From: CAYYTU01 sp964474655
GTDB taxonomy: Bacteria; Chloroflexota; Anaerolineae; B4-G1
Length of the DNA stretch: 49,790 bases
Reading direction: 5' to 3'
Assembly (NCBI GenBank): GCA_964474655.1
Contig: CAYYTU010000019.1
Span: 1-49,790, forward strand
Positions 16,243 to 26,409 of the stretch are shown here, in pieces. The first letter of the stretch is position 1. Each line of letters opens with the position of its first letter. The notes beneath the pieces were generated by a model. That model worked only from the letters and a program-made list of their open reading frames with translations, had not been told where the DNA came from and made no database searches. A program made the translations under genes and the position numbers.

Positions 16243-16394
16243 CATATGCGTCAACTTAAGGCTCGTAGCGGGTTTGTAACCCGCGTGTTTAGTGACCATA
16301 AAGACTTCAGCACCACTTCGTGGTCAGGCAGTGGGGTTTGCAACCCCACTGGAGCAAGAATTTCTACACATCAACGCTTAAGTTGACGCGTATG
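16243..16394. mobile_element. 152-bp MITE-like element with 11-bp target duplication
   Basis: Terminal inverted repeats of 18 bp (16243-16260 and 16377-16394; one mismatch) begin CATAYGCG. The sequence CCCCGACATCC is repeated exactly on both outer edges (16232-16242 and 16395-16405), as expected of a target duplication. The interior has hairpins GCGGGTT/AACCCGC and GTGGGGTT/AACCCCAC and no gene. A CAT end, an 18-bp repeat and an 11-bp duplication fit the IS4 family (IS231/ISH8-like branches). That parentage is inference because no transposase is present. Confidence 0.85.
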
Positions 16395-16474
16395 CCCCGA
16401 CATCCAGGGGCGACAGCCCTGATATCGTCCCCGGTCGAAACGTTGGAATCACCCTGAGGTATAAGGAGGCCAAG

Positions 16475-17539
16475 ATGCAAAATAAATTCATCGACGCGCT
16501 GTCCCGATTTATCCAGCCGCCGGACGACGTGCCATTGGAAAAAGTTGCTGATTTGGAACAGACAGGTGAAACCTGGGAATGCAGTGCGCGGCTCGCCCGC
16601 GCCTGGATCACGCCCCCTGATCAAGAGCCGTATCGCCCCTACATTGTTATGGTGACCTCGAAGGCCGGGATGATTCGTTTCTCCGAGATACTTGAGGAGC
16701 AGCCAGGCCCAGCCGAGGTCATCAACACGCTGGCTAAAGCGATGCGCTATCCGATCCCAGGATCGGGCGGGAAGCGTCGGCCAAGCACCATCGAGATAGA
16801 CGACAAGGAGATGATCGAGATGGTGGCGCCCCAGATGGAACAGGTGAACATTCGCTGCAAGTACCGCCGTAACCTACGTGAGCTAGAGCGGGCGCTGAAG
16901 TCGATGGACGATTTTATGGAGACCGAGTCCCCCATCGCCGGTTTGCTCGAGACGCCGGGCGTCACGCCGTTTATGATCCGCGGGCTCTTCAAGAGCGCTG
17001 CTTCCTTCTATCGCGCGGCCCCGTGGCGCTGGATCGATGACAGTCGCCCCTTCAAGGCACATTATCCCCTCAAAAGTAAGGCCCGCTACGCTGTGGTGAT
17101 GGGCCAGGGCGGGCAGGCTTATGGGCTGGCCGTCTACGATTCGACGGAAATCTTGCACCAGACCTACAGCGGGGCGACGCCTGAAGAGATGGTCGGGCGC
17201 GGGTCGTGGGTCTCGATGCTATTCAGCGAGCCGATAGAGATGCCCTTCGAGGACCTCGACGACATAGAAGCCCACGACTGGCCTGTGGCCGGGAAAAAAG
17301 CCTATCCACTCTTCATCAAATTTACCCACTCCGGTCAGGTCGCCCGGCCCAGCAAATCGGACCTGCTGCGGATGGAGGCGCTCCTGCTCGCCATTCCGCG
17401 CTTCTTGCGCGGCCCGATGGAGGCGGATCAAGCCCCCCCTCGCCGGGCCGAGGCGACGTTGACCGTCGAGATGGCCGACGGCGAAGACGAGGTGCGGCTG
17501 AGCTACCCAGTGCCTGGCTTCGAGCACCCGTTCGATTAA
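16475..17539 (+). CDS. Hypothetical protein
   Basis: I do not recognise this 354-residue soluble protein with confidence. The N-terminal third (TGETWECSARLARAWITPPDQEPYRPYIVMV) reads like an alpha/beta domain. A middle block (KARYAVVMGQGGQAYGLAVYDS) and a later block (MEALLLAIPRFL) look like the repeated motifs of large uncharacterised DUF families found in soil bacteria, some paired with SEC-C domains, but no metal-binding C-terminus is seen here. TAAGGAGG lies 6 bases before the ATG. It begins about 70 bases after the MITE-like element. Confidence 0.75.
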   Translation: MQNKFIDALSRFIQPPDDVPLEKVADLEQTGETWECSARLARAWITPPDQEPYRPYIVMVTSKAGMIRFSEILEEQPGPAEVINTLAKAMRYPIPGSGGKRRPSTIEIDDKEMIEMVAPQMEQVNIRCKYRRNLRELERALKSMDDFMETESPIAGLLETPGVTPFMIRGLFKSAASFYRAAPWRWIDDSRPFKAHYPLKSKARYAVVMGQGGQAYGLAVYDSTEILHQTYSGATPEEMVGRGSWVSMLFSEPIEMPFEDLDDIEAHDWPVAGKKAYPLFIKFTHSGQVARPSKSDLLRMEALLLAIPRFLRGPMEADQAPPRRAEATLTVEMADGEDEVRLSYPVPGFEHPFD

Positions 17540-17602
17540 ACCGCCGACGCCGCGCTAGCTCTGGGGTGCGAAGCGATGCAACTTTTGCCGCCCTATCGCG
17601 TA

Positions 17603-17631
17603 TTGATAGCGAAAGATCAAAAAGATCAAAT
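17603..17631 (+). promoter_or_regulatory. Candidate promoter for the PspC-domain gene
   Basis: TTGATA (17603-17608), 17 bases and TCAAAT (17626-17631), about 35 bases before the start codon. The -35 is good and the -10 is poor. Confidence 0.4.
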
Positions 17632-17666
17632 GGCGACAAACGTTGTAGGAAGGAGAGAATCAGACC

Positions 17667-17855
17667 ATGAGCGAGAACAACAAACTACGCCGACAGGACG
17701 CGATCGTAGGCGGCGTGTGCGGCGGCCTGGGGGCCTTCTTCGGCATCAATCCCTGGTGGTTTCGGCTGCTTTTCCTGATCCTGCTGGCTCCAGGTGGTCT
17801 ACCGGGCTTCCTGCCCTACGTGATCCTCTGGATCGTGATCCCGCGCAAACGATAG
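17667..17855 (+). CDS. PspC-domain membrane protein
   Basis: The 62-residue protein is essentially a single PspC domain: a basic N-terminus (KLRRQDAIVGGVCGGLGAFFGIN) followed by a membrane region (about 27-58) and a basic tail (PRKR). PspC proteins partner with PspA at the cytoplasmic membrane. Here the pspA-like gene is 12 kb away. GGAAGGAGAG supports the start. A hairpin with a weak T-run follows, so the gene is probably monocistronic. Confidence 0.88.
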   Translation: MSENNKLRRQDAIVGGVCGGLGAFFGINPWWFRLLFLILLAPGGLPGFLPYVILWIVIPRKR

Positions 17856-17871
17856 CCCGCATCCCAAGCTG

Positions 17872-17911
17872 AAGGGCCGACCTCGACGAGCGAGACAAGG
17901 TCGACCCTTTG
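17872..17911 (+). terminator. Probable terminator after the PspC-domain gene
   Basis: AAGGGCCGACCT pairs with AGGTCGACCCTTT around a short loop, with one internal mismatch. It sits between the end of the PspC gene and the convergent valS gene. The downstream T-run is weak. Confidence 0.55.
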
Positions 17912-17982
17912 CATTTGTATCGCAGCCCTCGCGTCGAACGCAGAAAGCCCGCTAGGGGCACGCGAGACCGATCCATCCCCTC

Positions 17983-20724
<2,742 letters not shown>

Positions 20725-20774
20725 CGCCTCATTCCTCCTCATACTATTGTGCATATCTGGATCCAAGAAATCCA

Positions 20775-21147
20775 TATAAATAGCAAAAACCCCTCTCGTC
20801 CAAGGACGAAAGGGGCATCTCTCGCGGTACCACCCTGGTTCAGCGACAATGACGGATCCGAAAGAATTGCCGCTGCACTCTGTAGCCCTCCGCTCGATTG
20901 AGCGACGGACCTTCGCTGTAACGGGCGAACCCGGAGAGACTTTTCGGCTCTCACCAATTCAGTCTCTCGACTCCCAGGCGACCTTCGGCGGGTGGTGCTG
21001 CGAGGGCTTGCAGCCGGTGACCCTCTTCTCTTCCCGTTTGACGGCGTTCTGCGCTACGTCGAACGGTTCGCCAGGCTCAGGCCCCGCTTACTCCTCCTGC
21101 TCATCGTCTTTACTTGTTTACTTGAGCAACTGTAGATTGTAAACTGC
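20775..21147 (-). promoter_or_regulatory. T-box riboswitch leader of valS
   Basis: The minus-strand leader carries the T-box core AGGGTGGTACCGCG (20836-20823), which binds the acceptor end of uncharged tRNA. A terminator hairpin follows at 20815-20785. Further upstream lie Stem I elements such as GAGGAGTAAGC and the AGAGACTG/GGTGAGAGC region. The specifier should be a GUN valine codon. A GTC at 20910-20908 is one candidate, but I could not fix the specifier loop by eye. Low valine charging would favour the antiterminator and raise valS expression. Confidence 0.9.
20785..20815 (-). terminator. Intrinsic terminator of the T-box leader
   Basis: CCCCTTTCGTCC pairs with GGACGAGAGGGG across a 2-base loop and is followed by TTTTT on the minus strand. 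The left arm lies just after the T-box core, as needed for alternative antiterminator pairing. Confidence 0.88.
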
Positions 21148-21153
21148 GCAGGG

Positions 21154-21182
21154 ATTATACCACCGGCCCACGGGCTCGTCAA
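21154..21182 (-). promoter_or_regulatory. Promoter of the valS leader
   Basis: TTGACG (21182-21177), 17 bases and TATAAT (21159-21154) on the minus strand, with a start predicted near 21147. The -35 lies within 10 bases of the end of the YhhN gene. Confidence 0.85.
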
Positions 21183-21189
21183 CTTCGGA

Positions 21190-21879
21190 TCAGGTCGTCA
21201 TCGCAATGGAAGCTGCCAGCGCCATCTGACCCAGATGGTAGGTGATGTGAACGCGCAGCCGAGCCGAGGAAGACGGTGCGACGAACCGATCCCAGGCCAG
21301 CATCGCGTCGGAGACGAAAAAGAGGCTACCCCCGGCGATCATAAGAGCGCGCCGCCCGTTAGTCCACGCAGGGCGAAAGAGAACGGCCCAGGCGGAAAAG
21401 AGCATCAGGCTCAGTACCAGGCTGTAGGTCGCCACCGGCGCGAGCAAACGGGATTCGCCCCGCTGACGTAGCCCCCGCGCGATGGCCCGGTAGAGCACCC
21501 CGCTGACAAGCGCAACGGGAGGGAGCAGAATGAGCGCTTGGCGCGGAGGCAACACGGGATTCAGGCCGATGATATAGCAGCTATGAGCCAGCAGAAACGC
21601 CCCCAGGCCGGCCAAGAAGAGACGTTCGCGGCGCAGCATCAGGCAGACGTCACCGACGAGCGAGAGCGCCAACCCCGGCAGAAAGAAACGCGCTTGCCAG
21701 GCGGCGTGAGGACCTCGGGTGAACAACCAGGCAGCCAGAAGGATGCCGACCAGCGTCAAAGGCTTGAAGACGTATTCCAGATGCCTCCGGTGATGGAACA
21801 CGGACCACCAATCGACTACGGCTGAGGCCAGGGCCAGGCTCAAGGCCAGATATGCCATCATCCCCCTTGAAGGCATCAA
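21190..21879 (-). CDS. YhhN family membrane protein (lysoplasmalogenase-like)
   Basis: The 229-residue protein has about seven to eight membrane segments and the YhhN/TMEM86 pattern. Conserved polar residues lie in LVGDVCLMLRRERLFLAGLGAFLLAH and SDAMLAWDRF, and the length matches. TMEM86B members hydrolyse the vinyl-ether bond of lysoplasmalogen; the bacterial function is less settled. Its start overlaps the stop of the dppC-like gene by 4 bases, so it is the last gene of the peptide-transporter run. Whether it belongs functionally with the transporter is unknown. Confidence 0.85.
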   Translation of the reverse strand: MMPSRGMMAYLALSLALASAVVDWWSVFHHRRHLEYVFKPLTLVGILLAAWLFTRGPHAAWQARFFLPGLALSLVGDVCLMLRRERLFLAGLGAFLLAHSCYIIGLNPVLPPRQALILLPPVALVSGVLYRAIARGLRQRGESRLLAPVATYSLVLSLMLFSAWAVLFRPAWTNGRRALMIAGGSLFFVSDAMLAWDRFVAPSSSARLRVHITYHLGQMALAASIAMTT

Positions 21880-22691
21880 CGTAGATGAGGGTCCAGCGCG
21901 TCGCGCAACATATCCCCCACCAAGTTGATCGATAAGACCGCCAGCATCATAGCTGTGCTGGGCGCCAGGCTGACCCAGGGCGCGCGCCGAAGCATCTCAC
22001 GGCCCTCATCGATCATCGCGCCCCATTCCGGCGTTGCGGGTTGAGCGCCAAGGCCCAGGAAACTGAGCGACGTCGCACGCAGGATGGCCCAGGCCACATC
22101 CATCGTCGCCAACACCAGGACCGAGGGTAAGATATTGGGGAGGATGTGCCGCAGGATGATGCGGCTATGCCGACAGCCGGTCGCCTGCGCCGCCTCGACG
22201 TAGAGTTCCTCCTTTGCGCTAAGGACATTTCCACGCACCAGACGGACGTAGCCCGGAATACTCGTCAGGCCCACCGCAAACATCACATTCGCCAGGCCGG
22301 GGCGCAGGATAGCCACGATGCCCAACGCCAGGATGAGACTGGGAAAAGCGAGTGCCACGTCGACCAGACGCATCATCACCTGATCCAGCCAGCCGCCGTA
22401 ATAGCCGCTGATCAACCCAAGGATTAGCCCCGGCACGACGGCGATCAGCGCCGCCAGGATGCCGACCGCCAGGGAGATTCGAGCGCCGTGGAGAACACGA
22501 CTGAGCACATCGCGCCCGAAGAGATCAGTCCCCAGGGGATGCGCCAGCGAGGGAGAGAGCAGCTGTTCTTGGGGATGCATTGCCAGCGGATCGTACGGCG
22601 TCAGCCAGGGCGCCAAGATTGCACTCACGACGATCAGCGCCATACAGGCTGCACCTATGACGCCACTGATAGAGTAACTCTTCCGTCTCAT
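21876..22691 (-). CDS. dppC: ABC transporter permease, DppC/OppC type
   Basis: The 271-residue permease begins with the hydrophobic helix characteristic of DppC (SISGVIGAACMALIVVSAILAPWLTPYDP). It has the inner-membrane coupling loop EAAQATGCRHSRIILRHILPNILP that contacts the ATPase. Six membrane segments are expected. It would form a heterodimer with the upstream DppB-like permease for peptide, nickel or glycoside import. The ATG at 22691 lies 7 bases after the DppB stop; a TTG at 22724 would overlap it. No ATPase gene follows. Confidence 0.92.
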   Translation of the reverse strand: MRRKSYSISGVIGAACMALIVVSAILAPWLTPYDPLAMHPQEQLLSPSLAHPLGTDLFGRDVLSRVLHGARISLAVGILAALIAVVPGLILGLISGYYGGWLDQVMMRLVDVALAFPSLILALGIVAILRPGLANVMFAVGLTSIPGYVRLVRGNVLSAKEELYVEAAQATGCRHSRIILRHILPNILPSVLVLATMDVAWAILRATSLSFLGLGAQPATPEWGAMIDEGREMLRRAPWVSLAPSTAMMLAVLSINLVGDMLRDALDPHLR

Positions 22692-22698
22692 TATCGCA

Positions 22699-23622
22699 TC
22701 ACTGCCGACGCACTCTAGGATCAAGAATCCCGTAGCTCAAGTCCACCAGGAAATTCATCGTCACATAAAGAGCAGCCCCCAGAATGACCACACCCTGGAC
22801 CAGCGGATAATCCTTCCAGGAGATACCATCCACCACCAGACGACCCAAGCCCCGCCGAGAGAAGAGTGATTCGGTCACTACCGTCCCTCCCAGCAACGAA
22901 CCAAACTGGAGGCCAATGATGGTGACGACCGGGATCAGTGCGTTGCGCAGGGCATGACGCCATAGCACCACCCGCTCCTTCACGCCTTTAGCACGAGCGA
23001 TAGTGATGTAATCCTGCGGGAGCACCTCAAGCATCTGGGTGCGGACCAGGCGGGCAATGGTGCCTACCGAGGCCAGGCTCAAGACCAACGACGGCATGAC
23101 CAGATGACGCCAGCTGCCTTGCCCGGTGGCCGGGAACCACCTCAGCACCAAGCTAAAGAGCAAAATGAAGAGAAGACCTGAGAGAAGAATAGGGATAGAA
23201 ACCCCTAAGACTGAAAGGGCCATGCAAATTTGATCGACCCAGGTACCTTGATGCGTGGCCGCGAGCACGCCCATCGAGACGCCCCAGACCACGGAGACAA
23301 ACGTCGCAGTGGTAGCCAGGGCCAAGGTATGAGGCAATTGCTCGGCAATCACGTCCACCACGGGCCGATGACTGACCAGCGATATCCCCAGGTCGCCCTG
23401 CACAAGACCGACCATAAAGCGTAAGTACTGCACCGGAAGCGGGGCATCCAATCCCAGCTGCATTTGGAGCTCAGCGATCTCCTCGGCCGATCCGCCTCCC
23501 TGCGAGACGAGTATGGTCGCCGGGTCACCGGGTAAGAGGCGGATAGCGAAGAAAGTCAAAGTGACTACGCCCCAGAGGACAAGCAGAGTGGAAAGGAAGC
23601 GTCGTATTGTGAAGGTAAGCAT
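22699..23622 (-). CDS. dppB: ABC transporter permease, DppB/OppB type
   Basis: The 307-residue protein has the DppB hallmarks: N-terminal MLTFTIRRFLSTLLVLWGVVTLTFFAIRLLPGDPA, a periplasmic loop, and the coupling segment YITIARAKGVKERVVLWRHALRNALIP. It pairs with DppC as the membrane channel of a peptide/opine/nickel-family importer. It follows the binding-protein gene after 180 bases that contain a strong hairpin with a T-run, so it is probably expressed at a lower level than the binding protein. Confidence 0.93.
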   Translation of the reverse strand: MLTFTIRRFLSTLLVLWGVVTLTFFAIRLLPGDPATILVSQGGGSAEEIAELQMQLGLDAPLPVQYLRFMVGLVQGDLGISLVSHRPVVDVIAEQLPHTLALATTATFVSVVWGVSMGVLAATHQGTWVDQICMALSVLGVSIPILLSGLLFILLFSLVLRWFPATGQGSWRHLVMPSLVLSLASVGTIARLVRTQMLEVLPQDYITIARAKGVKERVVLWRHALRNALIPVVTIIGLQFGSLLGGTVVTESLFSRRGLGRLVVDGISWKDYPLVQGVVILGAALYVTMNFLVDLSYGILDPRVRRQ

Positions 23623-23641
23623 ATGGTGACATCAAGTGATA

Positions 23642-23687
23642 CAAAAAAGCCGGGCGGGCTTTAAGATACAATTAAGCCACACCCGGC
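23642..23687 (-). terminator. Terminator/attenuator between the binding protein and permease genes
   Basis: On the minus strand, GCCGGGTGTGGCTTAA pairs with TTAAAGCCCGCCCGGC and is followed by TTTTTTG. It is a good intrinsic terminator located inside the operon, so partial readthrough into the permease genes is expected. Confidence 0.75.
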
Positions 23688-23804
23688 AGCGATTTACCGC
23701 CCCATACACAACGTTCTAAAGACGGTTAAAATCGTCGATCGTCTGGCCAAATGGCGCCAGCTGCCCCGAGCCCGATCGGCAATACAACGAGAACGAAGAA
23801 CCTC

Positions 23805-25382
23805 TTACTCCTCCGCTATGGTCACGTCATAGAGCCAGGGGAACCACCCTTGTCGATCATACTGAAGGTTCTGCACCCCAGCACGAGCAGCGTTCAAGTT
23901 CACGTAGTCGCGGATGGGAAGGATCAGCGCCCGATCCATAATATACTGCTGAATCTGAGCGTAGACCTCCCGACGGGCCGCGTCGTCCATCTCCCGGCGT
24001 CCCTCGTCGAGCCAGCGATCCAACTGATCGCTGGTCACCTTCGACCAATTGAACCCCTCATCGACGTTGCTTGAGCGGAACGTCGTGCGCAAGACGTCTG
24101 GGTCGCTGTTGGAGAAGAGAAACGGCACCAGGTGATAGTTTCCTTCGCCCACCTCGCCGACGGTGTTGGAGAAAGTCATCTCCCGCGAATCGACCTCCAC
24201 CCCAACTCGCTTGAGCTGATCCTGGATCATCTGCCCGACTTCGGGCAGGTACCCCCAACCCATCAGGATCGTCTCCAATTGAAGCGGCTGTCCATCCTTA
24301 TCGCGGAGCCCATCGCCATCGGAATCGGTCCAGCCGGCCTCCTCCAGCAAGGCGACGGCCTGCTCCGGATCGTACGCGTAAGCCCCCTCGACGCTTGCAT
24401 CGTAAGCGTAAGTCGAGCGGTTCAGCGGGCCGTAGGCTACCGGCGAATACTCCCGGAAGATAGTCTCTACAATCGTCGGACGGTCGACTGCATAAAGCAG
24501 CGCCTGACGTACGCGCAGGTCATCCAAAGGAGGGCGCCGGGTGTTGAAATAAAACTGTAACGGTTGACCGGGTATAGGGACGGGCATCAGTGCATACCCA
24601 TCACTTTCGTCGAGCCGGACAGCATCTTGAGGGGGAATCTCACCCATCACATCGGCCTCGCCAGACTCCAGGGCCAAGACGCGCGTCGCCGGGTCCGTAT
24701 AGAAGCGAAACGTGACTTCTTCCAGCTCGGGCGGCCCCTGACGGTCGAAGATCGAAGGAGCCCAATCGTAGTCCGGGTTACGCTTAAGCGTCAGGCGATC
24801 TTTTGGCACGTATTCCTCGAACGTGAAAGGTCCAGTCCCCACCTGGTGGAACTGATACTCGTCCCCCCACTCCTCGACGGCATCGGGGGAGACCATAGCC
24901 AGATAGACAGTGCTCAAGGAGGCCAGGAACGGGGCATACGGCTCCTTGAAGTGAACGCGCACGGTGTACTCGTCCACGATTTCCGTGCGATCATACGGGC
25001 CCAACATTCCACGGGCCTTACGGGATTGAGTTTCTGGATCGGCGATGCGATCAAGGCTGAAGCGAACGGCCTCGGCGTTGAAGGGCGTGCCATCGTGGAA
25101 CGTGACGTCATCGCGCAGATGGAACGTATATGTGAGGCCATCCTGCGAGACATCCCAGTCCTCGGCCAGCCCGGGCACAAACTCGCCCTCAGGTGTCAGC
25201 CAGATCAGCGGGTCATAGACACTAGTAAGCGGGATGCCCAGCTCCGACGAAGCATCGATGTGAGGATCGATCCCCGAAGGTGCCAGCGTAAGCCCGTAAA
25301 CCAGGGTGGCCTCAGGAGCCTCCCCTCCGCAGCTAACCAGCAGCGTCGTCAGTATGACCAATGAGATAAGATAGCGCTTCAC
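23805..25382 (-). CDS. dppA: ABC transporter substrate-binding lipoprotein, DppA type
   Basis: The 525-residue protein starts at GTG 25382 (AAAGGA upstream) with a lipoprotein signal ending LLVSC, cysteine about residue 17. The mature part is a family 5 solute-binding protein (SBP_bac_5), with LTYTFHLRDDVTFHDGTPFNAEAVRFSLDRI and VRQALLYAVDRPTIVE. Such proteins capture oligopeptides, dipeptides, nickel or oligosaccharides outside the membrane. An EF-hand-like stretch DSDGDGLRDKDGQ lies at about residues 357-369 of the mature region, often seen in this family. The frame extends upstream without a supported start. Ligand unknown. Confidence 0.92.
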   Translation of the reverse strand: MKRYLISLVILTTLLVSCGGEAPEATLVYGLTLAPSGIDPHIDASSELGIPLTSVYDPLIWLTPEGEFVPGLAEDWDVSQDGLTYTFHLRDDVTFHDGTPFNAEAVRFSLDRIADPETQSRKARGMLGPYDRTEIVDEYTVRVHFKEPYAPFLASLSTVYLAMVSPDAVEEWGDEYQFHQVGTGPFTFEEYVPKDRLTLKRNPDYDWAPSIFDRQGPPELEEVTFRFYTDPATRVLALESGEADVMGEIPPQDAVRLDESDGYALMPVPIPGQPLQFYFNTRRPPLDDLRVRQALLYAVDRPTIVETIFREYSPVAYGPLNRSTYAYDASVEGAYAYDPEQAVALLEEAGWTDSDGDGLRDKDGQPLQLETILMGWGYLPEVGQMIQDQLKRVGVEVDSREMTFSNTVGEVGEGNYHLVPFLFSNSDPDVLRTTFRSSNVDEGFNWSKVTSDQLDRWLDEGRREMDDAARREVYAQIQQYIMDRALILPIRDYVNLNAARAGVQNLQYDRQGWFPWLYDVTIAEE

Positions 25383-25488
25383 CTTTCGTTCCTTTCTGAT
25401 TGATGATAGCCAGGCTGGATCACGTCCAAGACCCCGCACGCCAAACAAAGAGTCAATCTCAAACACCACTCCAGAATAACGACCTGAA

Positions 25489-25516
25489 ATTATACCATAG
25501 CCAATGAGGTTGACAA
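25489..25516 (-). promoter_or_regulatory. Promoter of the dppA-like gene
   Basis: Minus-strand TTGTCA (25516-25511), 16 bases and TATAAT (25494-25489). The -35 overlaps the -35 of the divergent promoter at 25510-25538. The leader to the GTG start is about 100 bases. Confidence 0.75.
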
Positions 25517-25538
25517 TCCTCACCCCCAAAGGTAGAAT
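25510..25538 (+). promoter_or_regulatory. Promoter of the divergent membrane-protein gene
   Basis: TTGACA (25510-25515), 17 bases and TAGAAT (25533-25538): a near-consensus promoter. The predicted start point near 25545 coincides with the ATG at 25546, which implies a leaderless message. Confidence 0.8.
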
Positions 25539-25545
25539 GAAAGAT

Positions 25546-26376
25546 ATGCGAAAAACCTTCAACGAGCCAGTAGACCGTGATCGCTTGAGCGTGCTGCTGG
25601 CTGTCCTTTTACTTGGCAGTGTCCTCTTTCAATTCGTCGAGCTACCAAAGCAAACCTGGAGCCTCCAGCCCCTGGGGTCGCCCCTTGAGATCCATCTCAC
25701 CGAGACTACGCTGCTGGTTGCATTTATGGTGGGGCTAGTCTGTACCGGCACCAGCCTTATCCTGCGCGATCATCCGCAGCTGACGGCAGACCCGGAACGT
25801 CCTATCTACATCTCCTGGATCCTGCCGGCGTTCCTGGCGGGCATCTCTGTCTACCTTCTCTCGCTCTCACCCACGCTGCCGATCTGGATGGTGGGGTTGT
25901 TCCTGACCAGCCTGGCCCTCGGTCTGACGATCTCAGCTGAATACACCGCTTTTTCCCCCCACACCCCAGGTTACCCGACGGCGCGCTTGGCCCTCAACAT
26001 GCTGGCATACTTGCTGGCCTTCGTGCTCTTCACGCTCATCTACCAGACCCGGATGCGCAGCCTGATCACGAGTCCGTTAACGGCTCTGACGGCCGCCCTG
26101 CTGGGACTCAATTTACTTAGCATCGGTGATGTGCCATTGAAGCGGGCTCTCCTATTTGCCGGCATCACTGGCCTCATCGTGGGCGAAAGCACATGGGCGC
26201 TGAATTATATGCATATCAGGGCCTGGGCCGGTGGCGTGTTACTACTGTTGGTCTTCTATCTGACTGTCAATATGGCTCATCAGTACCTGTTAGAAAGTCT
26301 AAGCAACTCCATCCTGATCGAGCTGGCTGTCATCACCACGTTAGTGTTGGCCATCATTCTGATTCAGTATCTATAA
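25546..26376 (+). CDS. Multi-pass membrane protein of unknown function
   Basis: The 276-residue protein has about eight hydrophobic segments spread along its length, with few long loops. The pattern is like the DUF5656-type membrane proteins of Chloroflexota, but I am not sure of the family. The ATG at 25546 is preferred over upstream in-frame ATGs because those lie within or before the promoter. No ribosome-binding site is needed if the transcript is leaderless. The glycogen phosphorylase gene begins 33 bases downstream on the same strand and may be cotranscribed. Confidence 0.7.
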   Translation: MRKTFNEPVDRDRLSVLLAVLLLGSVLFQFVELPKQTWSLQPLGSPLEIHLTETTLLVAFMVGLVCTGTSLILRDHPQLTADPERPIYISWILPAFLAGISVYLLSLSPTLPIWMVGLFLTSLALGLTISAEYTAFSPHTPGYPTARLALNMLAYLLAFVLFTLIYQTRMRSLITSPLTALTAALLGLNLLSIGDVPLKRALLFAGITGLIVGESTWALNYMHIRAWAGGVLLLLVFYLTVNMAHQYLLESLSNSILIELAVITTLVLAIILIQYL

Positions 26377-26409
26377 GGACCCTTTCGAGTCTCTGGGAGG
26401 AGAAGCACA

